A stretch of DNA of 64,000 bases from Cerioporus squamosus (GCA_022592435.1 JABYQS010000106.1:62001-126000); one strand, 5' to 3'; shown: positions 22,207 to 34,812, numbered from the stretch's first letter. Made by a program: numbers and translations. Notes: generated by a model not told the origin, from the sequence alone.

Positions 22207-23272
22207 CTAGACGTCCTGCATAAGCGACCCGGTGCGCCGGCATGAGGGAAGGCGTAACGATGTGCGCGACGGACATGCGCGCGCCGCGGTTCGTGAGCGG
22301 GCTGGAGGGGATGGGTGGAGCGCTGAGGACAACGAGGCCCACGAGTAGAGGCGCAGTGTCACCGAGGGTGGAGAAGGGGACGCGAAGAGCGATGTAGCCT
22401 GTGCAGGCGGAGTAGATGGACGCGCGGAGGTAGATGGCGCGGAGGCACGCGAACAAGATACTGGCTTGGGGGAGGTCAAGGAGGGCCGAGGTAGGTCGGA
22501 ACGCGGAAGAACATCCTCTGCTGGCCGACGTTCGCGTACCGCGCGAGCAGCCTCCATGCTGTCCATGAGTGACATGTAGTATTGGATAGGCCCGTCAGAT
22601 GGAAGACCGTGCTCGACCTCGACTTGCGAGTTCTAGTCAAGGACGGTGTTACGGGAGTGGAGTCGTCGAGGATGCGCATGCCACTTGCCTGAACAACTCC
22701 CTATCCCGCAGAACTGGGTGCTCCCTCTCGTTTCCAGGGACTATCACATCGATGGGAAGGCTGCCTCTGCCAGAGGACGCCTCATGTGTGCTGCTCACGT
22801 CTGCCGCGACGACGGAGAATTTGAGCGATGGCCGGTCGCGTCATCGAAGGCTTGAGGCTCGTCGGAGTCCAAGTCCAGTCCAAGTCGAAGGTGTCCCCGT
22901 ACATCCGCTTCTGAATGGCGGGGTGTTGGGCTCAGGCCTGACGTGTACGGCGAGCTGACGAGGTGAAGCATAGAGAGTACGTGCGGTTGATGACAAGGAA
23001 AGATGGGGAAAACGAGAGTGAGCGTATAAATAATAACGGAAGGGACGAGGGCGCAGAACGTCGCGTAGAGCTGAGCCGAGGCCGAGGGTGCCGGTGACGA
23101 GCGAGGCAGAGAATAGAGGCCCGACGAGGAAAGCCAGGCAAGATACGGCGGCAGCGTTGCGAGTTGAGTTGGATGAGGTTGGACGAGCTCCGAGCGGTGT
23201 CGAGCAGGTGTAGTAGACAGTTTCGCACGTCCGCACGGCGCACATGTTGGACTCGCGATGCACGTACTTCAT
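22207..23272 (-). other. Possible decayed membrane-protein gene, unrecognised
   Basis: Several minus-strand frames carry coding-like stretches that do not join into one frame. About 22460-22620 reads WRLLARYANVGQQRMFF, then LFACLRAIYLRASIYSACTG with TLGDTAPLLVGLVVL (22300-22460) in a different frame. 22960-23150 reads LVPSVIIYTLTLVFPIFP. The hydrophobic helices separated by short loops vaguely recall fungal wax-synthase-like (MBOAT) proteins, but no diagnostic motif is visible. I regard it as a pseudogene candidate or an intron-rich gene I could not resolve. Confidence 0.25.
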
Positions 23273-23368
23273 GGTCCTGGTCCTGTGGACTGGATCCTCA
23301 AAGGCTCAGAAGGAGTATGTGACTATATATTGACTGGCGTTCAGAGGCTCACAGGAAGCTCACAGACG

Positions 23369-24480
23369 TTATCTATGCACTACACAAGCACGGACATAGA
23401 AAGGCTCCGTCCAACCGTACGAATACAATCCAGCATACACATCGACCAGACCCCACACTCCGGACGCATCAACCTCGTCGTCTGCCTCGATGGGCAGGTG
23501 AATTTCCTCCAGCAGCGGGCAAGCCTGCACCATGCGCTCAAGGATCCCGCGGGGAAGTTCAACGCCTCCCCCAATCTTGACAATAATGTTACCATCCAGG
23601 TGCAACCTCTCCAGCAGCGGCCACGCCGACGCCATCGCCCTCAGATCCGCTTTGGAAACAGTCACAGCAACGCTCTTGGAAGCGAGAGACAAGCGAACAT
23701 CCCTGATGCCGCGGACCTGTAAGAGTGGATGGCGGCCGCTCGAGCGTGATCGAGGGCCCTCGGATTCCACACACGAACAACGCGAAGACCTCGAGGGCAG
23801 ACGCGAACTTCGACCGAAGGACGGCACAAAGATCGCGGAGGCCATCCGCGAGGGCGTCCGTGCGGCACTCGCAGTCTTCAATGCGCAGAGAGCGCAGATG
23901 CGGAGACGCGATACGACGGAGGAGGTCTGCCGTATTCTGTAGCGCCGCGAACTTGTCGTAGAGGTGCAGCTGTCGTAAAGATGCAGCTCAGGGAGAGCGA
24001 CGAACCCTCCAGCCGCGGCTTCGAGCGCGGGGTTGCAAGTCGTGCTTTAAAACGAAGCTTCAGGGTCCGCAGATGCTGGAGAGTCGACGGGGGCTGCAGA
24101 AGCGCAGCGGAGGACACCGCGTCGTGCATCGGCTTGAGGAGGTCGATCGTCTCCACACACGCGGAACAACAGTCATGATTCCAGGATCCCGCTCGTTCGA
24201 GTGGTACGGAGGTAGTGGGTCAGGTTTGGGGCGCGGTCGGCGGCGCGGACGAGGAGCGTCTCGACGAATTCCCTGTGCGCATTGTATTTCAGGCTGTCGC
24301 GGTGCCAGGAGCAGAGGTAGCGGAAGATGATGTGCAGAGATCGGAGGGACGGGTCTAGCAGAGCGAGGAGGTGCGTGTTCCCGGGGGTCTCTTGTATCCA
24401 TCGCAGTTTCGTGAGCGCGAGACGGGATGCCGTTTCCGCTTGTTAAGCCAAGAACTCAATAGCGTTCGTGCGGACTATTG
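23369..24480 (-). pseudogene. F-box/LRR-like gene, frame-broken
   Basis: Minus-strand segments encode leucine-rich stretches typical of Agaricomycete F-box-like proteins: LRSLHIIFRYLCSWHRDSLK, IDLLKPMHDAVSSAALLQPP, LQHLRTLKLRF, LPELHLYD, LLRRIASPHLRSLRIEDC and WPLLERLHLDGNIIV. One 58-nt intron (about 23772 to 23715) joins EVFALF to VRGIRDVRLSL cleanly. Upstream, however, the frame changes at least twice without usable splice sites: near 24190, and at about 24045. A third break is caused by two adjacent, near-identical 17-bp units at 23955-23988, a tandem duplication encoding LHLYD twice. The N-terminal F-box itself was not identified. Confidence 0.6.
23955..23988. repeat. 17-bp tandem duplication
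   Basis: GTCGTAGAGGTGCAGCT is followed directly by GTCGTAAAGATGCAGCT (two mismatches). It shifts the reading frame of the F-box-like gene. Confidence 0.85.
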
Positions 24481-25590
24481 CGTCGGCTGTCGTATGGTTT
24501 CGCGGAAGGAACGCGGGCAGAGAGCATGTCACAACCAACCTCAACTGATCTGCGAGCCTAAGACAAAGTGAGCGCAGAGAGATTCAAGGAGCAACATCAT
24601 ATGGTACTCACCTTCCCGTGCGCTTTGCAGCCTCGTTCGCCTAGCTACATCGCGTCGTGCTGATGAATCCAACGAGATACTATTGGACTTAAGATGAAGG
24701 CTCTTCGGGTTCTGAGTAGTTGGTGGGCAAAGGAGCTGGTGGGAACCTGTAGCGCTCAGGACGCGTCTGTGGCGGAGACCACATGGGTCGTGTCGTCGCG
24801 TACGCGTGTCTCAGTGATGGCTTCCTCCTCACCACCACCAGCTCCTCGAGCTCCGAGTCTCCACCTCTCCCCCATCATCTCCTGGACATGCAGGTACATA
24901 ATCGCACTGCGCTTTTGTACCATAAGCTGACTACTCGACCTGCCAGCCAGCAAATTGTCTCTGGGGCTACTTCTGCAGATACTGACCCGTCCCCGGGGCC
25001 TGGCCGCCTCAATGTCGCTCTTCCTACGCGCTCGGCTTATCCTGCAAGCGTAATGCCCGTGCTGTGCCATTGTGTGTATCGCTAAGTCCCCGAGACGTGC
25101 TTGTCGGAGGTCGATACTGCAACACAGCAAGTGCTCGCTGTGATTTATGATCCTAACGTAAATGAACAGCTGCTCGCCGGCACTTATGCGATCGATGTCA
25201 GTAGGCACGGGTGTGCCGGCCAGTTGCAAGTAGACAGCTCGAACTAGGGCAGATTGAAACGACAAGCCCGGGGTTGGTGGCCCGCGAAGCTCAGGTGATG
25301 TCGTCTTTCCCGCACTTGCACAACGATGGTTGACTTGTTCACACTCGTATTGACAGCTGTGCGGGCAACTTGCGTCTCGGTGCGGGATCGTGTGATCAAA
25401 CCTCCGCAATGATGGTTTGAGGCCTCGTCATCATCATCGCCGCCGCCGCCACTACCACCATCGTATATCCCCGAACACGAAGACGAATTAGCGTCCCAGT
25501 TGAAGTATGTAACTCGGCGAACAGTCCGTGTTGCCCGCCAACAGTCGTCCGGAGCCTCGTCCCCGAAGATCACCACCACCTCCGCCATTG
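24481..25590. other. Intergenic without recognised gene
   Basis: A 217-codon minus-strand open frame (24756-25409) shows no domain or exon signals. I see nothing else here. Confidence 0.45.
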
Positions 25591-25616
25591 CATGGGCGCA
25601 AACATCGGAGCTGGTG
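25591..25616 (+). promoter_or_regulatory. Conserved upstream module of copy D
   Basis: CATGGGCGCAAACATCGGAG about 220 bp before the start matches the module upstream of copies B, F, G, H and I. Confidence 0.5.
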
Positions 25617-25809
25617 GAGTTTGTCTCGTACCATGTACTGCCCACGGGACGCCCACTGGCATTTGGGTGGACCACTGCAACGACTTCCGTAACGTGGCTT
25701 GGTGCCAAGTCATACTCAGGTATGTAGCGGATATGACCAGTGTGCCGGCGCTGACGAGTACCATAAAGCCTGAACGTGCTACGAATGCTAATCATTCTTC
25801 GACTTCATT

Positions 25810-27556
25810 ATGTCCTCCGACGCAAGTGCTGCTGCCGAAACAGTGGCCCTGTTCGAAACGCTGTGCGTTGCATATATTTGGACTGTCCGTTGCAGATATG
25901 CTTGCTGAAATCGCCGAATAGCTATCCCGACACCTACTGCAACATGGCAGTCTCAGGTGCGCACAGTCCATCTCGTCACCTTGTCCGTCATATGAAACTT
26001 CAACCTCATGGGCGGCGTCCTCGCGACAGTTCTAGTCATCTACGAGTCCTTCGTCACGTTGGATCGCGAAGTGACGTGTTTCTGGACCGCTAAATGGACC
26101 GGCGCGCCACTTCTGTTCTTTGCGAACAAGTGGATCTCAATGACATTCTACTTCACCACGTTGGTTTCATTTGCGTCTTTTTCTTCGGACAAGGTGAGCA
26201 ATTTGAGTCTTTGTAATCGCCATTTGAACTGACACCCCGGAGCACTAGAGGTCGGTTCATGTTCCACAGCATTGACAGCACTACAGAACGCGTGTCGCTT
26301 CTACAGTTGTTCCATCTTCGCATTCACGCAGGAGGCGATATTGGTACTGCAGTACCTTCCCTGGGCAGGTAAGTGAGCTAGGGATTGTGATAATTGATCC
26401 GTACCTGATCTATTGCCCTTGAACATTGGAGTCTTCTCCGCCCTTCGAGCATATGCGTTGAGCATGAGCAAGCCGCTTGGACTGTTCATCCTCGCTGTGT
26501 CTCTTGTTCCAGCAGGTGCTAACCTGGTGAGTGGTTGAATAATCTAGTCTGACCTCGGCTTATCCGCTACGCAGGTCATCTACAGTTATCACTTCAATGG
26601 AGTGAGAGTCCCGTCATTCGGGTGTTTTCAAACAAGTAATACGAGTAGGGCGGTTTACCTAAGGTTCGGGCTCCTCACTTCTATCCTACTGACATATTCA
26701 TTGGTACTGACAACTTGCAAGACGTACGTTGGCACTTAATGATCTGCGGTAGCGGGCGCTCACGCAACAAGATCACCCAGTTGTCATCATCTCTCGAGTG
26801 CCGCTCATCGTCGCTGATATTTTACTCATCTACATCACGTGGACAAAGATACGCAGTCGGGATGCGCTCAGGGATCTTCAGCAGTCCAAGAGAATGTCGC
26901 TCTCGGATATCCTCTTCTGCAATGGTGAGTCCCTCTACGACATAGGCTCAGAAAATGGTGACTGACTATCCTCTCTGCACCTGCGAAGGCACAACATACT
27001 TCGTGTATGTCCCTTTGCTGATGACTTAGCTATCGAATCATCTCTAACTCATCAATGAACAGAATCATGTTTATCCTGAATGTCCTCCACGTCACCCTGT
27101 CGGTCACGTCGGTAAGCCGCACGCCATGTCTCACGCGCCTAACTGCATGACAGTGTTGCCTTCACAGGTTGCGATCAATAACAACTCATGGAGTTACGTG
27201 ACCGTATTCACTCCCCCGTAGGCATTTCGACATAAGTGCGCGATGGTACAACTCCTGACTCACCAGTGCCCTCCATCTTCAGTATCACAACAATCCTCGT
27301 GTCGCGCTTTCTCTTGGAACTGCAGGAAGCGAACCAGACAGTCATCAGAGTCGACCCCGATGACCCGCTGCATTTCTCGAGGAACCCATACGACGACACC
27401 CCGAGCTTCATATCTTCCCTCGGAGCTTTCATCAACCCCGACGTGCCGGCACCACGCGACGATCATGCTGACTCGCACGTTGACTCGGTACGCTCGGAGC
27501 CGGAGGTGGAAGGTCAAGGCCAGGCGTCTCAGGCCGCTGTGTCGTCTTCCGCGTAG
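25810..27556 (+). CDS. DUF6533 7TM protein, copy D
   Basis: This copy is intact. The start MSSDASAAAETVALFETL is followed by the DUF6533 segment VLVIYESFVTLDREVTCFW, SALRAYALSMSKPLG, SRVPLIVADILLIYITW, FILNVLHVTLSV, ITTILVSRFLLELQEANQ and the tail DDPLHFSRNPY, SFISSLGAFINPD. Seven hydrophobic helices with a short N terminus and a tail of about 80 residues are predicted. Two 2-nt micro-exons are required: AG at 26249-26250 (between 55- and 56-nt introns) and AC at 26722-26723. Further tiny exons occur, for example 16 nt (GCACAACATACTTCGT). The TATA-like ATAAAGCC lies about 45 bp upstream. The role is unknown; the topology is receptor-like. Confidence 0.87.
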
Positions 27557-27933
27557 GCTGTTTCCATGCTCCATATGTACGTCGACATGCACTTCTGTAT
27601 GTCTCGTCAGTGATCCCGTACGTAGGCCTAGTAAGTAGTAAGTAAGTTTGTATGAAGCCCATACTTATCCGACATACTGATGTGAGAATCTCGGTACCAC
27701 GTACTACTAATATGGCTTATTAGTAGACAATTTGACTCTGATAAATTATGATCAAGTCTCACAAGGCCCAGCGTGGTATTAGTATTGCGGCCAAGGTCCT
27801 GAAGCTTCCGACCATCGCTAAGAGGTTGTTTGTTCTTGTTAGGATCAAAGGCCTATAGCCTTGACGCGCGCCGCTTTTGGACACTACGCGGGCCTGCGCA
27901 GGCCGAGGGCTTCCTCCTCCTACCGCCATCTAC
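27557..27933. other. Intergenic between copy D and NDUFAF7
   Basis: I see no gene or repeat; the interval holds the upstream region of the methyltransferase gene. Confidence 0.6.
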
Positions 27934-29614
27934 ATGCTTGCTCGTGCAGCTCGTACCTCGACGCGACGATGTTTGCCTCTTTTTAGAGCATCTTTCTTTG
28001 CGACCAACTCTCGTGGCAAGAAAGCAGAGACGAAGACGGAGGACAGGATCAACTATAATGACAAGATCTCCTTCTCCGACATTCCTGACGCCGAGCATGT
28101 CAAGTACAAACGCGTCACGGCCAATGACCTCGAGCGGGAGCACGAGCCCCCGCGCCGCGTGAAGATGCTCGTGCGCGACTTCATCGAGGACTCCCTATAC
28201 AATCCCAACTACGGCTACTTCTCCAAACAGGCGACGATCTTCACCGCCCTCGAGCCCATCGACTTCTCCGCAATCCGGAACAGCACCCAGTTCGAGGCGG
28301 AGGTGTCGAAGCGCTACGCGTCGTACGGAGAGGACGGGGAGGGCCCGGGGAAGCAGCTGTGGCACACACCCACGGAATTGTTCAAGGTGCGTCACCAGAG
28401 TTCCTGTGCCCGCACGGCCGATCGTTGATGGTGCAGGTCGGAAGCCTTGGTACGGCCGAGCGATCGCGCAAAGCCTCGTGTCCGAGTACCTCCTGAAGTT
28501 CTTCCCTTACGAGGACTTCGTCATCTACGAGATTGGTGCGGGGAACGGCACCCTGGCCCTCGACATCCTGGACTACCTGCAGGAGTACTATCCGGACGTG
28601 TACGAGCGCACGCGGTACAACATCATCGAGATTAGCGCGAACCTCGCGAGCCTGCAACGGGAGAAGCTCAGTGCGGCACATTCGTGCGTGACAGTCCACA
28701 ACAGGAGTATCTTCCGGTGGGACACTCGGGAGCCTGCGCCGTGTTACTTCCTTGCAATGGAGGTCATCGTGAGTTCTCATGCTTCTTCTGCGACTTCGTG
28801 ACGCGAACTACTTGCACAGGACAACTTCGCGCACGACCTAATACGATACGACCTCCGAACACTGGAGCCGTACCAAGGGATCGTCACTGTCGACAAGGCT
28901 GGGGACTTCAGCACGTACTACACGAAGATCACAGACCCGCTAATCAGCGACTTCCTCGCTCTCCGACGCTACCTGAACCACCCACCGCCAATATCGCGTC
29001 TCCTCAAGCTCTCCCAAACATTCCGCACATTCTACACCAACCTCCCTTTTGCTCCGAACCTCTCCCCTCCCGAGTACATTCCGACACGCCTCCTCACCCT
29101 TCTCCGCACTCTCCGCCGCAACTTCCCCCGGCATCGCCTCCTCCTCTCCGACTTCTCCTCGCTGCCCGACACAATACCCGGCGTCAACGCTCCAGTCGTA
29201 CAAACACGGTTCCAGAACGCGATGGTGCCTTGCGAGACGCTACTCGTCCGGCAAGGGTACTTCGACATCTTCTTCCCCACGAACTTTGAAAACTTGCGCG
29301 ACATGTACGAGCACGTCCTCGCGCAGCCGCGTCCGTTTGAGTCGGAGGAGGCCCCGCGTCTCACGCCGATCAGCATGACCGCCTCCCCGCTCGCGGAGGG
29401 CAATAGCTTCTTCTCCTCATACCACCCGAAGACGCGGCGATCACCGGTGGACGGGGTGCCGTCGAGCAGCGGGCTACCCGTCGGCGAGCGCAAGTCGCAG
29501 GTGTACACGCACGCGGACTTCATGGCGACGTATGCGGATTTGAGCAGGACGCAGCTGCGGAACGGGGAGAACCCGCTGTTGGATACGTATAAGAATGTCA
29601 AGTTTCTGTTTTGA
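27934..29614 (+). CDS. NDUFAF7/MidA-type mitochondrial protein methyltransferase
   Basis: This is an S-adenosylmethionine-dependent arginine methyltransferase that helps assemble respiratory complex I in the mitochondrial matrix (family role). Three exons were read: 27934-28386, 28446-28768 and 28820-29614. The Arg- and Ser-rich N terminus MLARAARTSTRRCLPLFR looks like a mitochondrial presequence, which favours this ATG. Family landmarks are YNPNYGYFSK, LFKPWYGRAIAQSLVSEYL across the first intron, the SAM-binding loop YEIGAGNGTLALDIL and FLAMEVIDNFAHDLIRYD. C-terminal landmarks are HRLLLSDFSSLP and VRQGYFDIFFPTNF. The first acceptor used here is the weak GAAG at 28445, because the nearer GCAG would break the frame. 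The length of about 520 residues fits fungal members. Confidence 0.92.
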
Positions 29615-30334
29615 GATGTGCTCAGGACATCTTGCGTACGTTGACACCTTGCTCACGGACCTGTTCTTGCGCGGCGCTTACTGTGAGGGAACCTGGAGGT
29701 TAACGTTGGGTAAGGCGGAGTATATGCGAGTGGTCTCTTGACGTCGGGCCCGGCATGAGAGCAAGTCTCGCCAGACCTTACCATAGCCCCGCCCGGTTGA
29801 CCACATCTTCGACGTCCGCCCTTGTCATGTTTTGTTGCTTTCGGCAACACTTTGGTGACGAACATGGAGGCTGCACTTGTAACTACTTGTCGGCTAAGTA
29901 TGTGTAGCTCGGTCGTCAACGCATCCTAAGCTCTCCGTTCATGACAGCGTCAGTCGACAAGGTGCTGTCTTTACCTCAGAGCGTTGCAGTGAGTCAAATT
30001 CACTCCTCATGATCCGCGAACTGAAGGACCCGAGGCAGAGTCAGTGTGATCAGGAAGTCATTATGAACGACATAGCCATGGCTTTCCCGGTCCCACAGAC
30101 TTCGAGTCCGTGTTACGATGATGCGCGTTCGCGTTCGGGAATTCTTTCATCCTTGTTCGTCCTCTGATTCCAGCGGGGGGACAGTCCGCCAACGATCGGC
30201 ACCGGAAGGAGCGTCGGTCCCGCCGTTCTGACTCCACAGCCCGGTCGGTCTGCTGCCATCTGCTGCTCGTATACTTAAACCACCCGCTGATCTTCACGAC
30301 TTCATAGTACTCACTGTCGACACCTTCACTGAAC
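29615..30334. other. Intergenic, esterase promoter side
   Basis: I see no gene or repeat here. Confidence 0.6.
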
Positions 30335-32681
30335 ATGCTCCTTTCAAGCACAGCCGCGGGGCTGCTTGCATTCCTGCACTCGTGGTTCTTTCTGGGAAGC
30401 CAAGCGCCTACCTCCCCAACCCACACCGGTCCCCATGTACAGCTCGATCACGCAACTGTGCTGGGCAGAGCGAACGGGTCGGTCGAGAGCTTCCTGGGGA
30501 TCCCGTATGCACAACCTCCGTCAGTTCTTATCCGTCTGCACCTTGTGACAGGGATGTTCGCGACATTGACTGACCGCGTGCAGTGTGGGAGACCTCCGTT
30601 TCCGTCTTCCGCGACCCATGGAATCCTACCACGGCACTGTCAACGCAACCGCGTTCGAGAACCAATGCATCCAGCAGGGATCGGCCCCCCTAGACGTGCC
30701 TCCCGAAATCCTCGAGGCTGTTCTGCCGTTCCTCGGACGATTCGCACCTGACCCGACCGTACCCCAGAGCGAGGATTGTGAGTGACACTACATAGCACTT
30801 AATGCATGTGTCCGCAACCGTGCTCATCCTTCACAGGTCTGAATCTGAACATCTACCGTCCTGCGAATATATCCGCCGATGCCAAGTTGCCTGTTCTGTT
30901 TGTGAGTGCCTTCAATACTCCGGACAAGTCGGTGACCCTAAAGATGGGCGCAGTGGATCTACGGCGGCGGGTTTGCGGTTGGATCAATTGCGACGTGAGT
31001 GCTCTCATGATGCCTACCTCCACAGTTGTTTACGAAAAATACAGACCGTTACATAACGGTACGGCGATCGTGCAGAGGTCTATAGATATTGGCCAGCCAG
31101 TCATCTATGTGGCCGTGAACTACCGGTATGTAGGTGTAGACCTTCGGAATCGATATCGAAGGCTCAATCATTGGCTGCAGACTTTCTGTGTTCGGGTTCC
31201 TCGGTGGCGCGGAAGTCAAAGAAGCGGAGGTCGGGAATCTGGGTCTCCAAGATCGTAAGTGGTTCCATGCCCGCTCGAAATGTCGGCGTATGCCAACAAT
31301 ATTGGATAACACAGAGCGAGCTGCCCTCAAATGGGTTCACAAGCATATCTCGTCTTTTGGAGGTGACCCAGGCAAAGTCACTATGTGAGCATCTCTTTGA
31401 CGATGTCTTCCTCCGCAGTGCGTGCTGACAATTAGACAGCTGGGGAGAGAGCGCCGGCGCGGCATCAGTCTTCTTCCACCTCTTCGCCAACGGGGGTGAG
31501 CCCCAAGGCCTCTTCCGCGCCGGTATCATGAGCTCCAGCTGGCTTCTCCCTACCGGGGACATCTCCGAGGTGCAAGGAACGTACGACTTCGTAGTGGACG
31601 AAGTAGGATGCTCTAATGCGACCGACTCTCTCGCGTGCCTGCGAACGGTCTCGACCGACAGCCTGCTTGCCGCTGCGAACACCACCCCCGGTACTGGCTT
31701 CGTACGTGAACATGTCTGAGCGTGCGTCACCCTCAAGTCTCACGGTATCCCTTCAGGTTTCCACTCCATACTTGCCGCGTGCCGACGGCGTCTTCGTCGA
31801 AGATTCCCCTCAGCAGCTCGCGCGTCATGGCAAAATGGCCGAGGTCCCCTTCATAATCGGTATGTTCCTACGTGGTGCAAGTGTCTCTCCGCACAATTGA
31901 ATCCTCCTTTCGCAGGCGATACGAAGGACGAGGGAACCCTCTTCGCGCTGGGCAGCTTCAGCATCACGTATGGCTCTCCTCCCTCCCTCCCCCGTAGTTC
32001 CCGCGGAGCTGACCGAGTCATTTAGTACTGATGACGAGTTCGTCGACTACCTCTCGCAACAGTTGTTCCCGGGTGCATCTCCTGCGGACCTGGGGAAGCT
32101 CCTGCAGTTGTACTCGTCGGATCCGGCTGCTGGCTCTCCGTTCGACACGGGGAGCGCGAACGCGTTCACGCCAGAGTACAAGCGTATCGCCGCACTGCTG
32201 GGTGACTGGGCTTTCAATGCACCTCGTCGTCAGCTGTTGGAGACCTTCTCTTCTCGGAGCACCGCCTACAATTTCCGTCAGTATTTCTCTCATCTCAATA
32301 CCAGAGTTCTGCGCAACTGACACGCACCATGATGGCCAGTGAGCGCACGCGTGAACGTCCCGGCCCTAGGCTACGTGAGTACCTCGTTGCTTGTCTATCA
32401 ACTTGCGATCTGACTCATCATCTGCTTGCTAGCCCCACGGACACGATTTATTCGTCGCCTTCGCACCAGACGACATGACGGACTACTTCATCCGCTTCGT
32501 GAACAACCTCGATCCAAACGGAGACTCGGACATCGATGTGCATTGGTCGCGTTACGACACCACCTCCCGCGCCACTCTCGAGTTCAGCGACGGCGAGGTG
32601 CCCCTCAGCATCACTGCCGATGGTGCGCGGCTGCCCGGGACGAGCGAACTCACGTCGCTCAGCTTGCGCTTCCCACTATAA
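30335..32681 (+). CDS. Secreted type-B carboxylesterase/lipase
   Basis: This is an alpha/beta-hydrolase of the cholinesterase/carboxylesterase family, predicted to be secreted and to cleave carboxylic esters. Thirteen exons were read: 30335-30519, 30584-30777, 30837-30901, 30954-30994, 31045-31125, 31181-31254, 31315-31384, 31440-31701, 31757-31859, 31916-31967, 32026-32276, 32340-32374 and 32433-32681. A hydrophobic leader (STAAGLLAFLHSWFFLGS) precedes the domain. Motifs are ESFLGIPYAQPPVGDLRF, SEDCLNLNIYRP, the oxyanion hole WIYGGGFAVGS, nucleophile Ser in IWGESAGAASV and a C-terminal PHGHDLFVAF containing the likely catalytic His. The acid residue probably lies in GDTKDEGTLF. No intron causes a frame problem. 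The substrate cannot be told from sequence. Confidence 0.92.
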
Positions 32682-33455
32682 GTAGCTGCATGGTACAATC
32701 GAATGTTCGTTGCTGCGGCATGAGCGCATCCTGGACCCATCCTTGGGCCACGTAGTCCTCTAAAGGGAGTGACAGGTCGATCGAAAGGGCATCTAACGCT
32801 TTCATCTACAGTAAGAGCGAGGCGCGCATCGCACACACTGTACACATAAGTATCATACCGACGGCCATCTCTCAGCAGACTGAATGTTGGAGTTCATCCT
32901 CTCCACGAGTAGATAACTCCCTTGAGTCGCTGCTGTCATGCGGGTACTTTTGCATCTAGTTGCAATTTAAGCCCGCTATCATATAGCCTGCCAATTGCAA
33001 GTTCAACAGCGTCAGGCGCGCATGGATAATTGGCACCGCTGGGCGTCAGGCCGTGCCGGCAACCTTCCTCCCATGCCATAACAACCTGGATGCGAGGGTC
33101 GTACAGGCTCGTACTGTGTCCTCGGGTATAGTACTCTCATGCGGCGAAGACGTCGGCGTTGAATAGATCGTATGCTCAGCATGGACATAGCAGGGGACAC
33201 CACAGCACCCTAAATGGCAACCCTGACGCTGGGGCCGCAGAGAAGCACTGCAATCGACGTTCAACTTCGTGCCCCTCACCTCGACGCAGTTCGCGATGTC
33301 GGCAGGCTTCGCACTGATATCAGAACGTCGTTGATTCCGTTCCGAGGCTGCCTCCGAGCACGGGTATCGCGCCGGCGGCGGCCACAAGGTACATCACCCT
33401 GGCGACAGCGATCAGGTACGCTTTCTCGAAGTCCTCGAGGCCGCGGGCTGCACGC
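32682..33455. other. Intergenic without recognised gene
   Basis: I see nothing convincing between the esterase and the promoter of the small secreted protein. Confidence 0.6.
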
Positions 33456-33463
33456 TATAAAGG
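33456..33463 (+). promoter_or_regulatory. TATA box of the small secreted protein gene
   Basis: TATAAAGG lies 255 bp before the start codon and is followed by a long pyrimidine-rich leader. Confidence 0.55.
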
Positions 33464-33717
33464 TGCGGGCTCGTGTGTCGATTTACTCAAACAAATCCTC
33501 CACCCCCTCCTCGTTCCTCTGACCGGTTCAGCCTTCGCTCAAGCAGCGCTGCTTCCTTGTTTCTCATTCTTCTTTGATTGAGTCGCTGCTTTTGCCGTCT
33601 GCGACGGTCTTTGGAATACCTCCCTTACTCCCCCGATCCTTCCTGCTTGCTTTTTGGTGTTTGCCCGCCGCTCCTGCCCTCCAGAGTCTGAGCAATCGCC
33701 ATTCCACACAAGTCAAG

Positions 33718-34302
33718 ATGCAGTTCGCTACTATCTTCTACGCCTTCGCGATGCTCTTCGTCTGCGCGTTCGCCGCGCCGCTCGAGGTCCGTCAGGAGAC
33801 CGTCTCCAACGTGAAGTGCACGAGCACCACGTGAGTTCCCCGTTCCCCGCCTCTCATCTCCGCGCGGAGTCGTTCCGCCAATCGTGCAACCGCTGTTGCA
33901 ATGTTCGCCTACCTTCTGCGAATGATGCTGACATACATGGTTCTGCAGGGCTCTTGACTTCCACACGTCCAACGTTGCGCTGCTCCAGATCTGCGGCGGC
34001 ATTGCGGGCACGATCCAGAAGTGCCAGGGCGCGCCGACGTCTACGACCGGCCAGTCGGGCAATGTCCGCTTCACGATCACGCCCGTGGTCAAGGGCGACA
34101 CCATCAACATCTCCAAGGGTCGCTGGGAGCGTGCGTGCCGTTCTCGCTCTCTCCTCGCCCCCTTCTGTGAAGCTGACCTGCTAGTGTTGCAGAGGGCATC
34201 AAGGCCGCGTTCGCTGTCTGCGGCCAGAACATCCCCTTCACGGCGACGTTCACCGGGGGTGCGACCAAGGGAGACGTCAACGTCGTCTACGAGTCGGTGT
34301 AG
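33718..34302 (+). CDS. Small secreted protein
   Basis: This is a predicted extracellular protein of about 135 residues with three exons: 33718-33830, 33949-34130 and 34193-34302. The signal peptide FATIFYAFAMLFVCAFAAPL is followed by LEVRQ, a typical KEX2-like Arg-containing junction. The mature part is compact with few Cys (VKCTST, LQICGG, QKCQGA, AVCGQ), which could form two disulphides. It is rich in Thr/Gly/Val beta-strand-like segments (VRFTITPVVKGDTINIS, FTATFTGG). No known catalytic domain is seen. Polypore genomes carry many such small secreted proteins, and roles in wood interaction or signalling are only guesses. TATA box and long leader suggest inducible, strong expression. Confidence 0.85.
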
Positions 34303-34812
34303 ATGGTGTTGGCTCTCTCGGATTCGGTCAACTTGGATGTATAGTCGGGATTCTTGTGTTGGATTGTAACTCGGGTCTCACCGATTCTCCTTTGGGTTGT
34401 GCGTGAACGCAAGACGTCTTCGGCCCGTTCACTGCCGGCATGTTCCTGTCATTTGAGCTTGGGCTAACATTGGGACGAAGACCCACCTCCAGATTGATAG
34501 GCGACATTGACACTCGTTTCAGCGACGAGCGCATGCGCGGGCTGAACAGACAGCAGGCGTGTGTTGTATGCCAACACATGGCAGCGTCATGACATAGTGA
34601 GGAGCGAGATGTCTGAACTTAGGTTACAACCGTCGATCTATATAGCTGAATAGATACGCATGACGGGTGCATCCTATCTCTATATACGAGAATCCAAGAG
34701 GGGTGATATCACAACGATGACGAAGCCGGCAAGGATAATGACTCAGCACGGTAACCTGGAATCGAAGCCAGGCCACGGCCCACACTGACAGGGAATCCGA
34801 GCCGGACGCAGA
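34303..34812. other. Intergenic, convergent 3' ends
   Basis: I see no gene or repeat here. The small secreted protein gene and copy E converge on it. Confidence 0.6.

Noticed and set aside
24756..25409. 217-codon open frame on the minus strand
   Set aside because: No recognisable motif or splice context. Long open frames arise by chance in this GC-rich DNA.
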